64,000 nt of DNA from DASQFI01 sp035633215. GTDB lineage: Bacteria; Acidobacteriota; Vicinamibacteria; Vicinamibacterales; SCN-69-37. The position numbers were made by a program, and so were the translations under genes. Below the pieces are notes generated by a model. It saw nothing but the letters and a program-made list of their open reading frames with translations, was not told the origin of the DNA and searched no databases. The DNA lies in the NCBI GenBank assembly GCA_035633215.1, contig DASQFI010000010.1, forward strand, positions 248,001-312,000. The letters are read 5' to 3'. Below, piece by piece: positions 53,748 through 62,376 of this stretch (position 1 is the stretch's first letter; each line of letters begins with the position of its first letter).

Positions 53748-56402
53748 CTACTCGGTCCGCAGCGCGATCAGCGGATCCACGCGCGTGGCCCGGCGCGCGG
53801 GAAGCACGGTCGCCAGCGCGATCGCGATCACCAGAATCACGCAGACGCCCGCGTACACCGGAATCGCGAACGGCTGCACCTCGAAGAGCAGCGATCGCAG
53901 CCACCAGGCGAGGCCGGCCGCGCCGCCGAGGCCCAGCGCCAGTCCCATGACCGTCATCTTCACGGTTTGCCGTCCGATGAGCTCGGCGATGCTCCTTCGC
54001 GACGCGCCGAGCGCCAGCCGGACGCCGATCTCACGCGTCCGCCGCGCCACGCCGTACGCGACGACGCCATAGACGCCCAACGCGGCGACGAGCAGGGCGA
54101 TCCCGGCGAAGATCGCCATGATCCACCCCATGAATCTCGGCTGGGCGACCGCGGCGCCCGCCAGGTCGTCCATCGTACGGATCGACGACAGGCTCGCCGT
54201 GGTGTCGAGCTCGCCGACGATGCGTCTCAGTGTCTTGGCCGGGTCGATCGCCTGATCGGCGCGCACGAGCATGCCCATGGTGCGGCCGTTGTAGAAAGGG
54301 CGCGGCAGTTGCGCGTGGGGGACATAGATCATCGGCCGCGGCAGCTGAGCCGGGTTGATCACGCGCGTGTCCTTCACGATCCCGACAATCGTGATCCACG
54401 GTCCCCAGGCCGACCATTCGCCGTCCTTCACGCCTTCGGGATAGCGAATGCGCTTTCCAAGCGGATCCTCGTTCGACCAGTACGTCCGGGCGACGGTCTC
54501 GTTGATCACGGCAACGACAGGCATGCCGGCGCGATCGCGTCCGTCAATCAGGCGGCCGCGAACGAGACCGATCCGAAGGGCCTCGAACGCCCCCGGCGTG
54601 ATCATGACGTAGCCGGCGTTGAACCCCGGGTCGCTCGGCCGCGCGACGGGCCGCCCCTCGACCGTGAAGTTGTCGGGCGGCGGGCTGCCCACGAACGGCA
54701 CCGGCGTGATGCCGCCCGCGGCGACGACGCCGGGTTGTGCGTCCAGGCGGGCTTCGAGATCCTCGAAGAATTGGCGGGCATACGCGGGGCCGCGCCCGGG
54801 ACCGCCGGGCAAACCCACGATCGCGCCCGTGACGCCGACCGGGTCCCAGCCCAACGGAACCCGTTGGAGCCGGACGAAGCTCTGCACGAGCAGCAACGCC
54901 GCGACGCTGACCGCGACGCCGATCGCCAGCTCCGACACGACGAGCACGCGCTGCGAGCGAAGACCAAGAGACTGACCAGCGCGTTCTCCCGAACGAAGCG
55001 CGTCGGACCACCCTCGGGTCAGTCGCAGCGCCGGCAGCACGGTCACCAGCGTGCCGATCGCCAGACTCGCCAGCATGCCGATGCCCGCCGTTCTCAGGTC
55101 GAACTGGACCTCGGTCGCGCGCGGCAGCCTCAACGGATAGGCCTGCAGGATCGGTCCGATGCTGAGCCAGGCGACGATCCCGCCGGCGAGGCCGCCAAGC
55201 GCCGCCAGCAGCCAGCCCTCCATCATCAGTTGACGCACGAGCGAGCCGCGTGCCGCGCCGAGGGCGCCGCGCACGGCGACTTCCCGTCGGCGCGCTTCCC
55301 CATGCGCGAGGAGCAGGCCGGACATGTTCGCGGCGATCGTGAGCAGCACCAGCACACCGGCGCCTCCCAGGACCAGCAACTGCTGCTCCACGCGGAAGAC
55401 GAGCTCGTCGCGAAACGGGGAGATGACGATCGAGTGTCCCTTGTGATGCGGGAAGTCCCGGACCCAGCGCGTCATCAACGTCGACAGGTCCTCGCGCGCG
55501 GCGGCGAGAGACATGCCTGATCGCAGCCGCCCGACCGCCATCAGCCCGTGATTTCCGCGTGTGTCCGGATCGGGATCGACGGAGAGCGGCAGCCACAGGC
55601 GCGCGGCCTCGGTCGGGAAAAAGAAAGACGAGGGCATGACACCGGCGACTTCGCATGCCTCGCCGTTCACGCGCGGCCGCTTACCGATCACGCCCGGGTC
55701 GCCGGCAAACCGTTCCTGCCAGAGGCCGTAGCTCAACACGACGGCACATGCCGCGCCGGGCTGATCGTCGGCGGTCGTCAGGGTGCGGCCGAGAAGGGGC
55801 GGCGTCTCGAGAATCCGGAACACACCCGATGTCGCGCGAACCGCCGGCAGCTGCTCGGGGGCGATGACGCCGTCGGCGAACGCGACCCCTTCGGGCTGGT
55901 AGGCCGCGACATGTACCGTCCGGTTCTGTGAGGTGTAGTCGAGAACTTCGGGCGCCGACATCGCAAAACGGTCGTAGTTGTAGCCGCTCTCGGGCCGGAA
56001 GTCGCTGTAGATGAGGAGCAGCTCCTGCGCACGGGCAAACTTCAACGGCCGGAGGAGAATCGCGTCGACCAGCGTGAACGTGAGCATGGCCAGGCCCAGC
56101 CCGAGCCCGAGCGAGGCGACCACCGTGAGGCTGACCACCGGGCGGCCGGCCAGCGCGCGCCAGGCGTGGCGGAACTCGACCCGAAATCGTGTCATCAGGA
56201 TCCTCCGATGCGGTGGACCGTGCGCCACTCGCGGTCGAGCCGGTCGCGACGTCAGCGCGGCGACGTCCCAGAGCCTGCGCGTCCAGGCGTACAGGCGACC
56301 GCGATTCATGCGACGCTCCTCGAACAGCTCCCGAGCGTCGTCGAGCATCTCGCGCCCGCGAGCCGGATCGCCGCGGCCGACCAATCGGTCGATTAGTTTC
56401 AC
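53748..56402 (-). CDS. ADOP-type ABC transporter permease
   Basis: An 884-aa ADOP permease. The N-terminal cytosolic segment (about 1-70) includes GDPARGREMLDDARELFEER. It is followed by FRHAWRALAGRPVVSLTVVA, the first TM, a MacB core (LLGRTLTTADDQPGAACAVVLSYGLWQERF) and FtsX TMs, then the second unit from about LRSQRVLVVSELAIGVAVSVAALLL. The C-terminus VLPARRATRVDPLIALRTE is typical. GTG 56402 gives the longest plausible frame. It is followed by a PadR gene 7 bp downstream and is divergent from the outer-membrane barrel gene, about 185 bp away. Confidence 0.92.
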   Translation of the reverse strand: MKLIDRLVGRGDPARGREMLDDARELFEERRMNRGRLYAWTRRLWDVAALTSRPARPRVAHGPPHRRILMTRFRVEFRHAWRALAGRPVVSLTVVASLGLGLGLAMLTFTLVDAILLRPLKFARAQELLLIYSDFRPESGYNYDRFAMSAPEVLDYTSQNRTVHVAAYQPEGVAFADGVIAPEQLPAVRATSGVFRILETPPLLGRTLTTADDQPGAACAVVLSYGLWQERFAGDPGVIGKRPRVNGEACEVAGVMPSSFFFPTEAARLWLPLSVDPDPDTRGNHGLMAVGRLRSGMSLAAAREDLSTLMTRWVRDFPHHKGHSIVISPFRDELVFRVEQQLLVLGGAGVLVLLTIAANMSGLLLAHGEARRREVAVRGALGAARGSLVRQLMMEGWLLAALGGLAGGIVAWLSIGPILQAYPLRLPRATEVQFDLRTAGIGMLASLAIGTLVTVLPALRLTRGWSDALRSGERAGQSLGLRSQRVLVVSELAIGVAVSVAALLLVQSFVRLQRVPLGWDPVGVTGAIVGLPGGPGRGPAYARQFFEDLEARLDAQPGVVAAGGITPVPFVGSPPPDNFTVEGRPVARPSDPGFNAGYVMITPGAFEALRIGLVRGRLIDGRDRAGMPVVAVINETVARTYWSNEDPLGKRIRYPEGVKDGEWSAWGPWITIVGIVKDTRVINPAQLPRPMIYVPHAQLPRPFYNGRTMGMLVRADQAIDPAKTLRRIVGELDTTASLSSIRTMDDLAGAAVAQPRFMGWIMAIFAGIALLVAALGVYGVVAYGVARRTREIGVRLALGASRRSIAELIGRQTVKMTVMGLALGLGGAAGLAWWLRSLLFEVQPFAIPVYAGVCVILVIAIALATVLPARRATRVDPLIALRTE

Positions 56403-56455
56403 TTTTGTGGATCAAATACTGGTTCGGCGCTTCTGTCAAGAGCGCTCGAGCGCGG

Positions 56456-56486
56456 GAAGGCTCACAGGCGCAAAGGCTCAAAAGGG
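56456..56486. repeat. AAAGGCTCA-type tract in the divergent region
   Basis: Short degenerate repeats (GGAAGGCTCACAGGCGCAAA and on) upstream of the divergent ADOP gene; the same family as the other AAAGGC tracts in the window. Confidence 0.55.
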
Positions 56487-56548
56487 GTGTGGGTAAGAGC
56501 CGCGCAGGGGACAATTCGCGCATTAGAGCCATGGAGGCAAGAAGTAGC

Positions 56549-56570
56549 GCGGATTGGTTTCCAAATCCGC
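56549..56570. promoter_or_regulatory. GCGGATT/AATCCGC inverted repeat upstream of the barrel gene
   Basis: A 7-bp perfect inverted repeat with an 8-nt spacer, 17 nt before ATG 56588 and just before the Shine-Dalgarno AGGAGG (56578-56583). It is a candidate operator or leader hairpin. Confidence 0.4.
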
Positions 56571-56587
56571 GTGACTCAGGAGGCTAG

Positions 56588-57193
56588 ATGCGGTTTGCGA
56601 CATCGATTGTGGCAGCGGGACTGTTTGCCGTGTTGGGTTTCGCGACACCTGCTCGCGCGCAGGAGCTGAAGGCTGGCTTCAGCATGGCGACGATTCGCTT
56701 CTCGCCGGAGTCCGGTTCGCCCGAGCTTTCCAGCACCGAGCAGCTGACCGGGTTCGTCGGCGGCGTGTCGTTCTTTCTTACGAGAAGCCGCCTGGGCGGT
56801 TGGCAGATCGAGGCCCTGTTGCACCAGAAGGGCGCACGCAACCTGCTGCGGATCGACGACAGGCTCCGGCTGACGTATCTCGAGGTTCCGGTGCTGCTCC
56901 ATGGCGATTTCTATCAACTTGGTCCGCGTGCCCTCTTCTTCGTCGCCGGCCCGGCGTTCGCCTTCAACACGCACGCGTCGTACACGGACGAGGGCGAGAA
57001 GGAGGACGTCAAGGACGACATCGAGGACTTCGACATCGGTCTCGTCGTCGGGGGTGGCGTCGAACTTCGTCGTCTGACGGTCGAGGCGCGCTACACCTGG
57101 GGCCTGCGACGCGCGTTCCAGGACGGCGATTTGGAGGGCAGCTTCAAGAATCGGGCGTTCAGCGTGACGGTGGGGTATCGATTCGGGCGCTGA
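56588..57193 (+). CDS. Small outer-membrane beta-barrel protein
   Basis: A 201-aa exported protein. A signal peptide (MRFATSIVAAGLFAVLGFATPARAQ, cleavage after ARA-Q) is followed by alternating amphipathic strands of a PorT/OmpW-like eight-stranded barrel: LKAGFSMATIRF, LTGFVGGVSFFL, WQIEALLHQKGA, LRLTYLEVPVLLHGDF, ALFFVAGPAFAFNTHA, IGLVVGGGVELRRLTVEARYTWGL and AFSVTVGYRFGR. The acidic loop DEGEKEDVKDDIEDFD could bind cations. A strong Shine-Dalgarno precedes the ATG. Confidence 0.88.
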   Translation: MRFATSIVAAGLFAVLGFATPARAQELKAGFSMATIRFSPESGSPELSSTEQLTGFVGGVSFFLTRSRLGGWQIEALLHQKGARNLLRIDDRLRLTYLEVPVLLHGDFYQLGPRALFFVAGPAFAFNTHASYTDEGEKEDVKDDIEDFDIGLVVGGGVELRRLTVEARYTWGLRRAFQDGDLEGSFKNRAFSVTVGYRFGR

Positions 57194-57239
57194 GGGCAAG
57201 AGCCAACGCGCTTGGCCGGCGCCGGACAGTAGCAATATG

Positions 57240-57250
57240 TCGTGACACGA
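57240..57250. promoter_or_regulatory. Possible PadR operator upstream of the third PadR gene
   Basis: TCGTG-A-CACGA palindrome within ATATGTCGTGACACGATGTA, 18 nt before ATG 57269. By analogy with the 42.5-kb palindrome it may be the autoregulatory site; the match is shorter, so confidence is low. Confidence 0.4.
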
Positions 57251-57268
57251 TGTAGTGTGGTACGCCGT

Positions 57269-57646
57269 ATGGCTGCCACGACGTCCGACCGCGATCCCCT
57301 CGCCCTTCTGCCGCTCACGCCCGCCATGTTCCACGTCCTCGTCGCGCTGGCGGACGAGCCGCGACATGGCTACGCGATCATCAAAGAGGTCTCCGCGCGC
57401 ACGGCCGGGCGCGTGGAGCTCGGCACCGGCACGCTCTACGGCATCGTCAAGCGCCTGCTCGCCGAAGGGCTGGGGGTCGAGAGCCGGACGCGGCCGCCGG
57501 CGGGGAGCGACGATGAGCGGCGCCGGTACTACCGGCTGACGGCATTTGGCAAACGGGTGGTCGCGGCGGAGACCGCGCGGCTCGAAGCGATGGTGACCGC
57601 CGCGCGGGCGACCCAGATGCTGCGGCAGAGGAAGGCGGGATCATGA
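57269..57646 (+). CDS. PadR-family transcriptional regulator
   Basis: A 125-aa PadR protein: LTPAMFHVLVALADEPRHGYAIIKEVSARTAGRVELGTGTLYGIVKRLLAEGL, then the wing (DDERRRYYRLTAFGKRVVAAE). ATG 57269 is preferred over an upstream ATG-like codon at 57242, which would add a Cys/Arg-rich lead overlapping the palindrome. The TGA overlaps the next ATG (ATGA), coupling it to the ADOP gene. Confidence 0.92.
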   Translation: MAATTSDRDPLALLPLTPAMFHVLVALADEPRHGYAIIKEVSARTAGRVELGTGTLYGIVKRLLAEGLGVESRTRPPAGSDDERRRYYRLTAFGKRVVAAETARLEAMVTAARATQMLRQRKAGS

Positions 57647-60150
57647 AACGCCTGTTCCGCATCCTGCTGCGTTTGCTGCCGGGCGAGTTCCGCGGCGATT
57701 TCGGCGAGGCGATGACCGCTGATGTGGAGGGTCCGCGGAGCGCCGGCTTCTGGTGGCGCGAGATTCGGAGCCTGCTGGCTTCGGCGGTGCGCGAGCACGC
57801 CGACGCCGTGCGGTACGACCTCAAGTACGCCGTTCGGATGATGTGGCGCACGCCGGGCTTCACCGTGATGGCCGTGCTGATGCTGGCGCTTGGAACTGGT
57901 GTCAACGTCGCGATGTTCAGCATCGTCGACGCGGTGATGCTGCGCTCGCCGTTCGAGAAGCCGGACGAGCTCGTCGCTGTTCGTATCATCGTCAATGACC
58001 GCGCGACGTGGGCGATGCCCGTCGATCGGTTTCGCGATCTCGTGGCCGCTCCCGGGCCGCTGGTCGCTGTGGCTGCCGCGACGAGCGGTTCCCACGTGCT
58101 CACGGGTCAAGGGGATCCACTGAGCGTCGATGACATCGAATGCGTCTCTTCCGGAATGTTCGGTGTGCTTGGCGTGCGGCCAGTCATGGGCCGCACCTTC
58201 ACGCCAGATGAAGATCAGCCGGGCGCTGAGCCGACGATTGTCCTCAGCTACGCCTTCTGGCGTCAGCTTGGCGGTTCGCCTGCGATCCTGGGCAGGCCGC
58301 TCACGATCAACCAGACTCCGGTGACCGTGATCGGCGTCATGCCGAACGGGTTTGCCGGGTACCTCGCTCGAGGCGATGTGCAGGGCTGGCTGCCGAGCGG
58401 CCGCCCGGTACGGACTCCCGAGAATGCCGGGTGCGGGCAAAGTACGGTCAACGTCGTCGGGCGTCTCAAGGACGGTCTGTCAGTGGAGGCCGTCAAATCA
58501 GCCTTGCCCGGCCTCGTGTTGATGCCGCTCGAATCTTCGATCATGGACGAGGTGCGTACGCCGTTCACTGTGCTGATGGCCGCGGTCGCGTGTGTGCTGC
58601 TCATCGCGTGTTTCAATGTCGGCGGCCTGCAGATGGAGCGCACGCTCGCGCGGCGCCGTGAGATGGCGCTTCGGCTCGCGCTCGGCGCCAGCCGGGGACG
58701 CCTGGCGCGGCAGACGTTGACCGAGAATCTGCTGCTCAGCTTCGCGGGCGCCTTTGCCGGCATCCTGGTCGCCGCGCTGACGCTGCGGACCGTTGTGGCC
58801 ATGATGCCCGCGTACGTGCCGTATCTCGATCAGATCCAGGTGAACGGTCGCGTGCTCGTAGCCGCGATCGGAGTGGCCGCCGCGGTCGGCATCATTGCTG
58901 GTCTCCTCCCGATTGGCGAGACGCGTCGCGTCACGCCGGCGCGCGATCTCACCGACGCCACACGGGCCAGCGAACGGCGGGGCAGTTGGGGTCGCCGCGC
59001 CCTCGTCGTTGTCGAGATCGCGTTGTCGATCATCGTGCTGATCGGCGCCGCGCTCATGGTCCAGACATTCCTCACGCTTCGGCCCACGCACCCGGGGTTC
59101 GATCCGACGAACAAACTGGTCATGGGCGTAAGAGTCCGCGGCGCAACGCCTGAACAGAGCGAGCAGTTTTTCGCACAGCTCTTCGATCGCCTTCGAACCA
59201 CTCCGGCCATTCGGGACGCCGGCGGCGCGACCTATTTTCCGATGAGCGGAAGCATCGCGACCGCAAGCCTCCAGCTCGGCGACACGATGAGGGAAGTCTG
59301 GACGAACGCCACGACGCCCGGGTTCTTCGCCCTGATGAAGATGCCGATGGTCGCCGGCCGGCCCTTCTCAGTTGACGATACGCGTGCGTCGATGCCGGTC
59401 ATCATCGTCAACCAGGCGCTCGCCGTGCGGATTCGGCCGGATGGCCAGGTGATTGGGCAACGCATCCTGATGAAGTCCCGTTTCGGTCCGGCGATCGACG
59501 TCCCCGTCGAACGTACGATCATCGGCGTCGTCGCCAACACGCGCAGCAGCGGTGTCCACACGCGGCCAGGTCAGGAGGCATTCGTACCCTACGCGCAGAA
59601 TCCGGGCACGTTGTTGCGGATTGTCGCCGAGGCGAACGTCGGCCGTGAAGGCGAAGCTGGCGCGCAGATGCGGGCAGCGGTGAGGGCTCTCCGCCCCGAC
59701 CTCGTGGTCGCGCCGCCGCAGTCAATGGTGCCCCTGATTCGTCAGCGCATGGGCACTGCGCCTATCGGCGCATGGCTGCTGAGCGGTATTGCCGCGCTGG
59801 CCGTCGGGTTGGCGGCGGTCGGCTTGATGACGACGATCGGCTGGTGGGTCCGTCAGCGCACGCGCGAGCTCGGCGTCAGAATTGCGCTCGGCGCGACGCG
59901 CGGCGGCGTGACGACGCTGGTCTTCCGGCAGGGCATGACTCTGGCCATCCTGGGCATCGGCCTCGGCTGCGCGGCCGCTGCTGGCGTCACGCGCTACCTC
60001 GCGGGCTGGATCTACGGCGTCACGCCGCTCGACACGGCTACGTTCACGGGCTGCGCGGCGCTCATGCTTCTGATTGCCGCGTGTGCTGTGTACTTCCCTG
60101 TCCGGAACGCGATCTCGGTCGATCCCGTTGTTGCCCTCAGAGCAGAGTAG
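57643..60150 (+). CDS. ADOP-type ABC transporter permease
   Basis: An 835-aa ADOP permease. A short N-terminal segment (MKRLFRILLRLLPGEFRGDFGEAMTADV) and DLKYAVRMMWRTPGFTVMAVLMLALGTGVNVAMF precede the first core and FtsX unit. The second unit begins near RRALVVVEIALSIIVLIGAALM. It ends in FPVRNAISVDPVVALRAE, the usual motif with VR-N in place of ARRA. It is coupled to the upstream PadR gene by a 4-nt overlap, so expression is probably PadR-controlled. Confidence 0.93.
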   Translation: MKRLFRILLRLLPGEFRGDFGEAMTADVEGPRSAGFWWREIRSLLASAVREHADAVRYDLKYAVRMMWRTPGFTVMAVLMLALGTGVNVAMFSIVDAVMLRSPFEKPDELVAVRIIVNDRATWAMPVDRFRDLVAAPGPLVAVAAATSGSHVLTGQGDPLSVDDIECVSSGMFGVLGVRPVMGRTFTPDEDQPGAEPTIVLSYAFWRQLGGSPAILGRPLTINQTPVTVIGVMPNGFAGYLARGDVQGWLPSGRPVRTPENAGCGQSTVNVVGRLKDGLSVEAVKSALPGLVLMPLESSIMDEVRTPFTVLMAAVACVLLIACFNVGGLQMERTLARRREMALRLALGASRGRLARQTLTENLLLSFAGAFAGILVAALTLRTVVAMMPAYVPYLDQIQVNGRVLVAAIGVAAAVGIIAGLLPIGETRRVTPARDLTDATRASERRGSWGRRALVVVEIALSIIVLIGAALMVQTFLTLRPTHPGFDPTNKLVMGVRVRGATPEQSEQFFAQLFDRLRTTPAIRDAGGATYFPMSGSIATASLQLGDTMREVWTNATTPGFFALMKMPMVAGRPFSVDDTRASMPVIIVNQALAVRIRPDGQVIGQRILMKSRFGPAIDVPVERTIIGVVANTRSSGVHTRPGQEAFVPYAQNPGTLLRIVAEANVGREGEAGAQMRAAVRALRPDLVVAPPQSMVPLIRQRMGTAPIGAWLLSGIAALAVGLAAVGLMTTIGWWVRQRTRELGVRIALGATRGGVTTLVFRQGMTLAILGIGLGCAAAAGVTRYLAGWIYGVTPLDTATFTGCAALMLLIAACAVYFPVRNAISVDPVVALRAE

Positions 60151-60215
60151 CTAGGCTAAGCTGCGAGCGACACAAGTAGGGGAGACGGCGGAGAGACGAG
60201 CCGCCGCCCGTGGTC

Positions 60216-60500
60216 ATGGATAACACACAAGCCATTCATCTGCTGGACGAAGCCATGCAGGAGTTCAGGCGCGAGCCTTATCGCGACCTGGTCACGAGAA
60301 TTGGTCAGGGGCCGGTGACTGCCGAGCGTCAGGGCGCCGATGCGGCCCAATATCAACTCGAGTTCTCGTTCGTGTGGGACGATCGACCTGGTGGTAACGT
60401 CAGGGTCATTGGCTCGATTGACGACGGCGGCTGGCGCGCGTTCGTGCCCGTGACGAGGTCGTTCATCAAATCGGCTGACGAGTCGTTCGTCGACGAATAG
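60216..60500 (+). CDS. Uncharacterised 94-aa protein
   Basis: I do not recognise a family. The protein is small and acidic, with an N-terminal helix (TQAIHLLDEAMQEFRREPYRDLVTRI) and a beta-rich C-terminal half (YQLEFSFVWDDRPGGNVRVIGSIDD then GGWRAFVPVTRSFIK). It has no TM or signal. ATG 60216 was chosen; GTG 60210 is two codons upstream. It lies 8 bp before a small membrane protein gene and probably heads the 60.2-62.2 kb operon. Confidence 0.7.
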   Translation: MDNTQAIHLLDEAMQEFRREPYRDLVTRIGQGPVTAERQGADAAQYQLEFSFVWDDRPGGNVRVIGSIDDGGWRAFVPVTRSFIKSADESFVDE

Positions 60501-60508
60501 GCCCCGAC

Positions 60509-60802
60509 ATGCCTGACATCACTACGGACCCTCACCGCCGCCGGCCATTTCTCGGCTGGACTGCGGTCGTTGCCGGCCTCGTCATCGCGGGCTGGCGCGG
60601 CGCCCGGGCGGTGTACTGGTGGCGTCAATGGCGACTGTGGCGGGCCGATGACCCGTCCGCGGCAGGACTGTACGACTTGAACTTCAGGGTCGAGACCTCG
60701 ATCGCGCTGATTGGGCTCGCCATTGCCATCATCGGCGTGTGGCTCATTCGAAAAATCGTCCAGCGCGCCGCCCGCGTGCGGGCGAGCACCAATCGCACCT
60801 GA
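60509..60802 (+). CDS. Small two-helix membrane protein
   Basis: A 97-aa inner-membrane protein of unknown function. TM1 is about residues 13-32 (PFLGWTAVVAGLVIAGWRGA), a Trp/Arg-rich loop follows (VYWWRQWRLWRADDPSAAG), and TM2 is about 63-80 (TSIALIGLAIAIIGVWLI) with a basic tail. Its TGA shares one base with the ATG of the acyltransferase gene (TGATG), so the two are translationally coupled. Confidence 0.75.
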   Translation: MPDITTDPHRRRPFLGWTAVVAGLVIAGWRGARAVYWWRQWRLWRADDPSAAGLYDLNFRVETSIALIGLAIAIIGVWLIRKIVQRAARVRASTNRT

Positions 60803-61773
60803 TGTCGGTCGACCACCCGCAAGCGGAACCTGCCCAGCGCGACGGGCTGGTCAACGCGATCATGGCGTTTCTCGCCGGCGGCGATCTGCTCACCCTCGAT
60901 GACATCCGATTCGCGCTCGAGCGCGACATCGACGATGCTGGACCTGATGCGCTGCGGTGTCTCAAAGAACGGCTGGCCGCGGCCGATGCTGGCTGGGACT
61001 ACTATCCGCCCGATCCTCTCGCGCGGCGGATCCATCACTTCCTGGCCGACAGACTTCTCCAGCCCGGCTCCGCGCTGACAGGGATCGATCACGTGAGAGC
61101 GGTCGCGGGCAAGCCCGTCACGTTGTTCGCCAATCACCTGTCGTATGCGGACGCCAATCTGATCGAGATCCTGCTTTACCGGTCCGGCGGCGCGTCGCTC
61201 GCCGATCGGCTGACCGCGCTGGCCGGCCCGAAGGTGTTCACGAGCCGCCGCCGGCGGTTCTCGAGCTTGTGCTTCGGCGCCATCAAGACGCCGCAGAACC
61301 CCGAGGTCTCGAGCGGCGAGGCCGTGATGAGCGCGCGCGATGTTGCGCGCGCCGCCCGACGCACCATCGATGCGGCGCGGGAGCGGCTGCGCGTTGGAGA
61401 CGCGGTCGTCATCTTCGGCGAAGGCACACGCAGCCGGACGTGCGAGATGCAGCCGCTCCTCGCCGGAGTGACGCGCTATCTCGACGAGGCCGGCACCTGG
61501 GTGTTGCCGATCGGCATCACCGGAACCGAGGGTCTGTTTCCGATTGGCGACGAAGCCTTGCACCCGGTTCGCATCGGCGTCCGGGCCGGCCAGCCGTTCG
61601 CAGCAGCCGCGCTTCGCGACGCCGCGCGCGGCGATCGCCGGCTCGAGGTGGACGCTATCGGACTAGCTGTCGCGGACGAACTGCCCGTCGAATACCGCGG
61701 GGTGTACGGCCAGCAGACCGGCGAGCTCGACGCAGCCCGGAAGGTCCTGGCGGTGTCGAGGAAGACCGTGTGA
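60802..61773 (+). CDS. PlsC-like 1-acyl-glycerol-3-phosphate acyltransferase family protein
   Basis: A 323-aa acyltransferase-fold protein. The HX4D catalytic motif is N-H112-LSYA-D117 (LFANHLSYADANLIE). The second conserved block is VVIFGEGTRSRTCEMQPLL (FPEGTRS type, with Gly replacing Pro), and LPIGITGTEGLFPIGDE corresponds to block IV. An N-terminal helical extension of about 100 residues precedes the fold. The family transfers acyl chains to lysophospholipids or related acceptors at the membrane. ATG 60802 overlaps the upstream stop, and its own TGA overlaps the next GTG. Confidence 0.85.
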   Translation: MSVDHPQAEPAQRDGLVNAIMAFLAGGDLLTLDDIRFALERDIDDAGPDALRCLKERLAAADAGWDYYPPDPLARRIHHFLADRLLQPGSALTGIDHVRAVAGKPVTLFANHLSYADANLIEILLYRSGGASLADRLTALAGPKVFTSRRRRFSSLCFGAIKTPQNPEVSSGEAVMSARDVARAARRTIDAARERLRVGDAVVIFGEGTRSRTCEMQPLLAGVTRYLDEAGTWVLPIGITGTEGLFPIGDEALHPVRIGVRAGQPFAAAALRDAARGDRRLEVDAIGLAVADELPVEYRGVYGQQTGELDAARKVLAVSRKTV

Positions 61774-62243
61774 TCTCGACGATGATGCTCCTCGCGGCAC
61801 TCGGGTCGGGCCTGATCGCCGGGCTGTTCTTTGCGTTCTCGGTGTCGGTGATGCGGGCGTTGTCGCGCATCCCGGCCCCCGCGGGCATCGCGGCGATGCA
61901 GGCAATCAACGTCGTCATCCTCAATCCTGTGTTCGGTCTCGTGTTCTTCGGAACGGCTGTCGCGAGCCTATTCCTCGGTGGCGTTGCGCTGCTCAGGTGG
62001 AGCGAGCCTGGCTCCGTCTATCTCCTCGCCGGCGCGCTGTTCTATGTCATCGGCTCCTTCGTCGTCACGCTCGTGTTCAACGTGCCTCGGAACAACGCTC
62101 TCGCCAGAATGGACGCAGCCGCCGGAGATGCCGGGGGCGGATGGTCACGCTACGTCGCCGAGTGGACGGCCTGGAATCATGTCCGGCTGATTGCCTCGCT
62201 CGTGGCGTCGGCGGCGTTCACGATCGCGTTCTCCTTGTTCTAA
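61770..62243 (+). CDS. DUF1772 (anthrone oxygenase-like) membrane protein
   Basis: A 157-aa protein with four TM helices: MLLAALGSGLIAGLFFAFSVSV, then VILNPVFGLVFFGTAVASLF, SVYLLAGALFYVIGSFVVTLVF, and HVRLIASLVASAAFTIAFSLF. NVPRNNALARMD and YVAEWTAWNHVRL match the DUF1772 pattern (conserved N-x-P-x-N and W-x-x-x-N-H). The family includes anthrone oxygenases, but bacterial members are mostly uncharacterised. GTG 61770 overlaps the acyltransferase stop (GTGA). Confidence 0.85.
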   Translation: MISTMMLLAALGSGLIAGLFFAFSVSVMRALSRIPAPAGIAAMQAINVVILNPVFGLVFFGTAVASLFLGGVALLRWSEPGSVYLLAGALFYVIGSFVVTLVFNVPRNNALARMDAAAGDAGGGWSRYVAEWTAWNHVRLIASLVASAAFTIAFSLF

Positions 62244-62376
62244 ACTCGTATCGCGCCATGCGGCTTCGCCACGGTGTCTGGCGCACATCTTGCGCCGATC
62301 CCGAGGTGCGGACGAGTGTCGTGGCGTCCGCGACGAGGTCACATGCGATGAGACCAGTCATGGCGAGTCCAGGATT

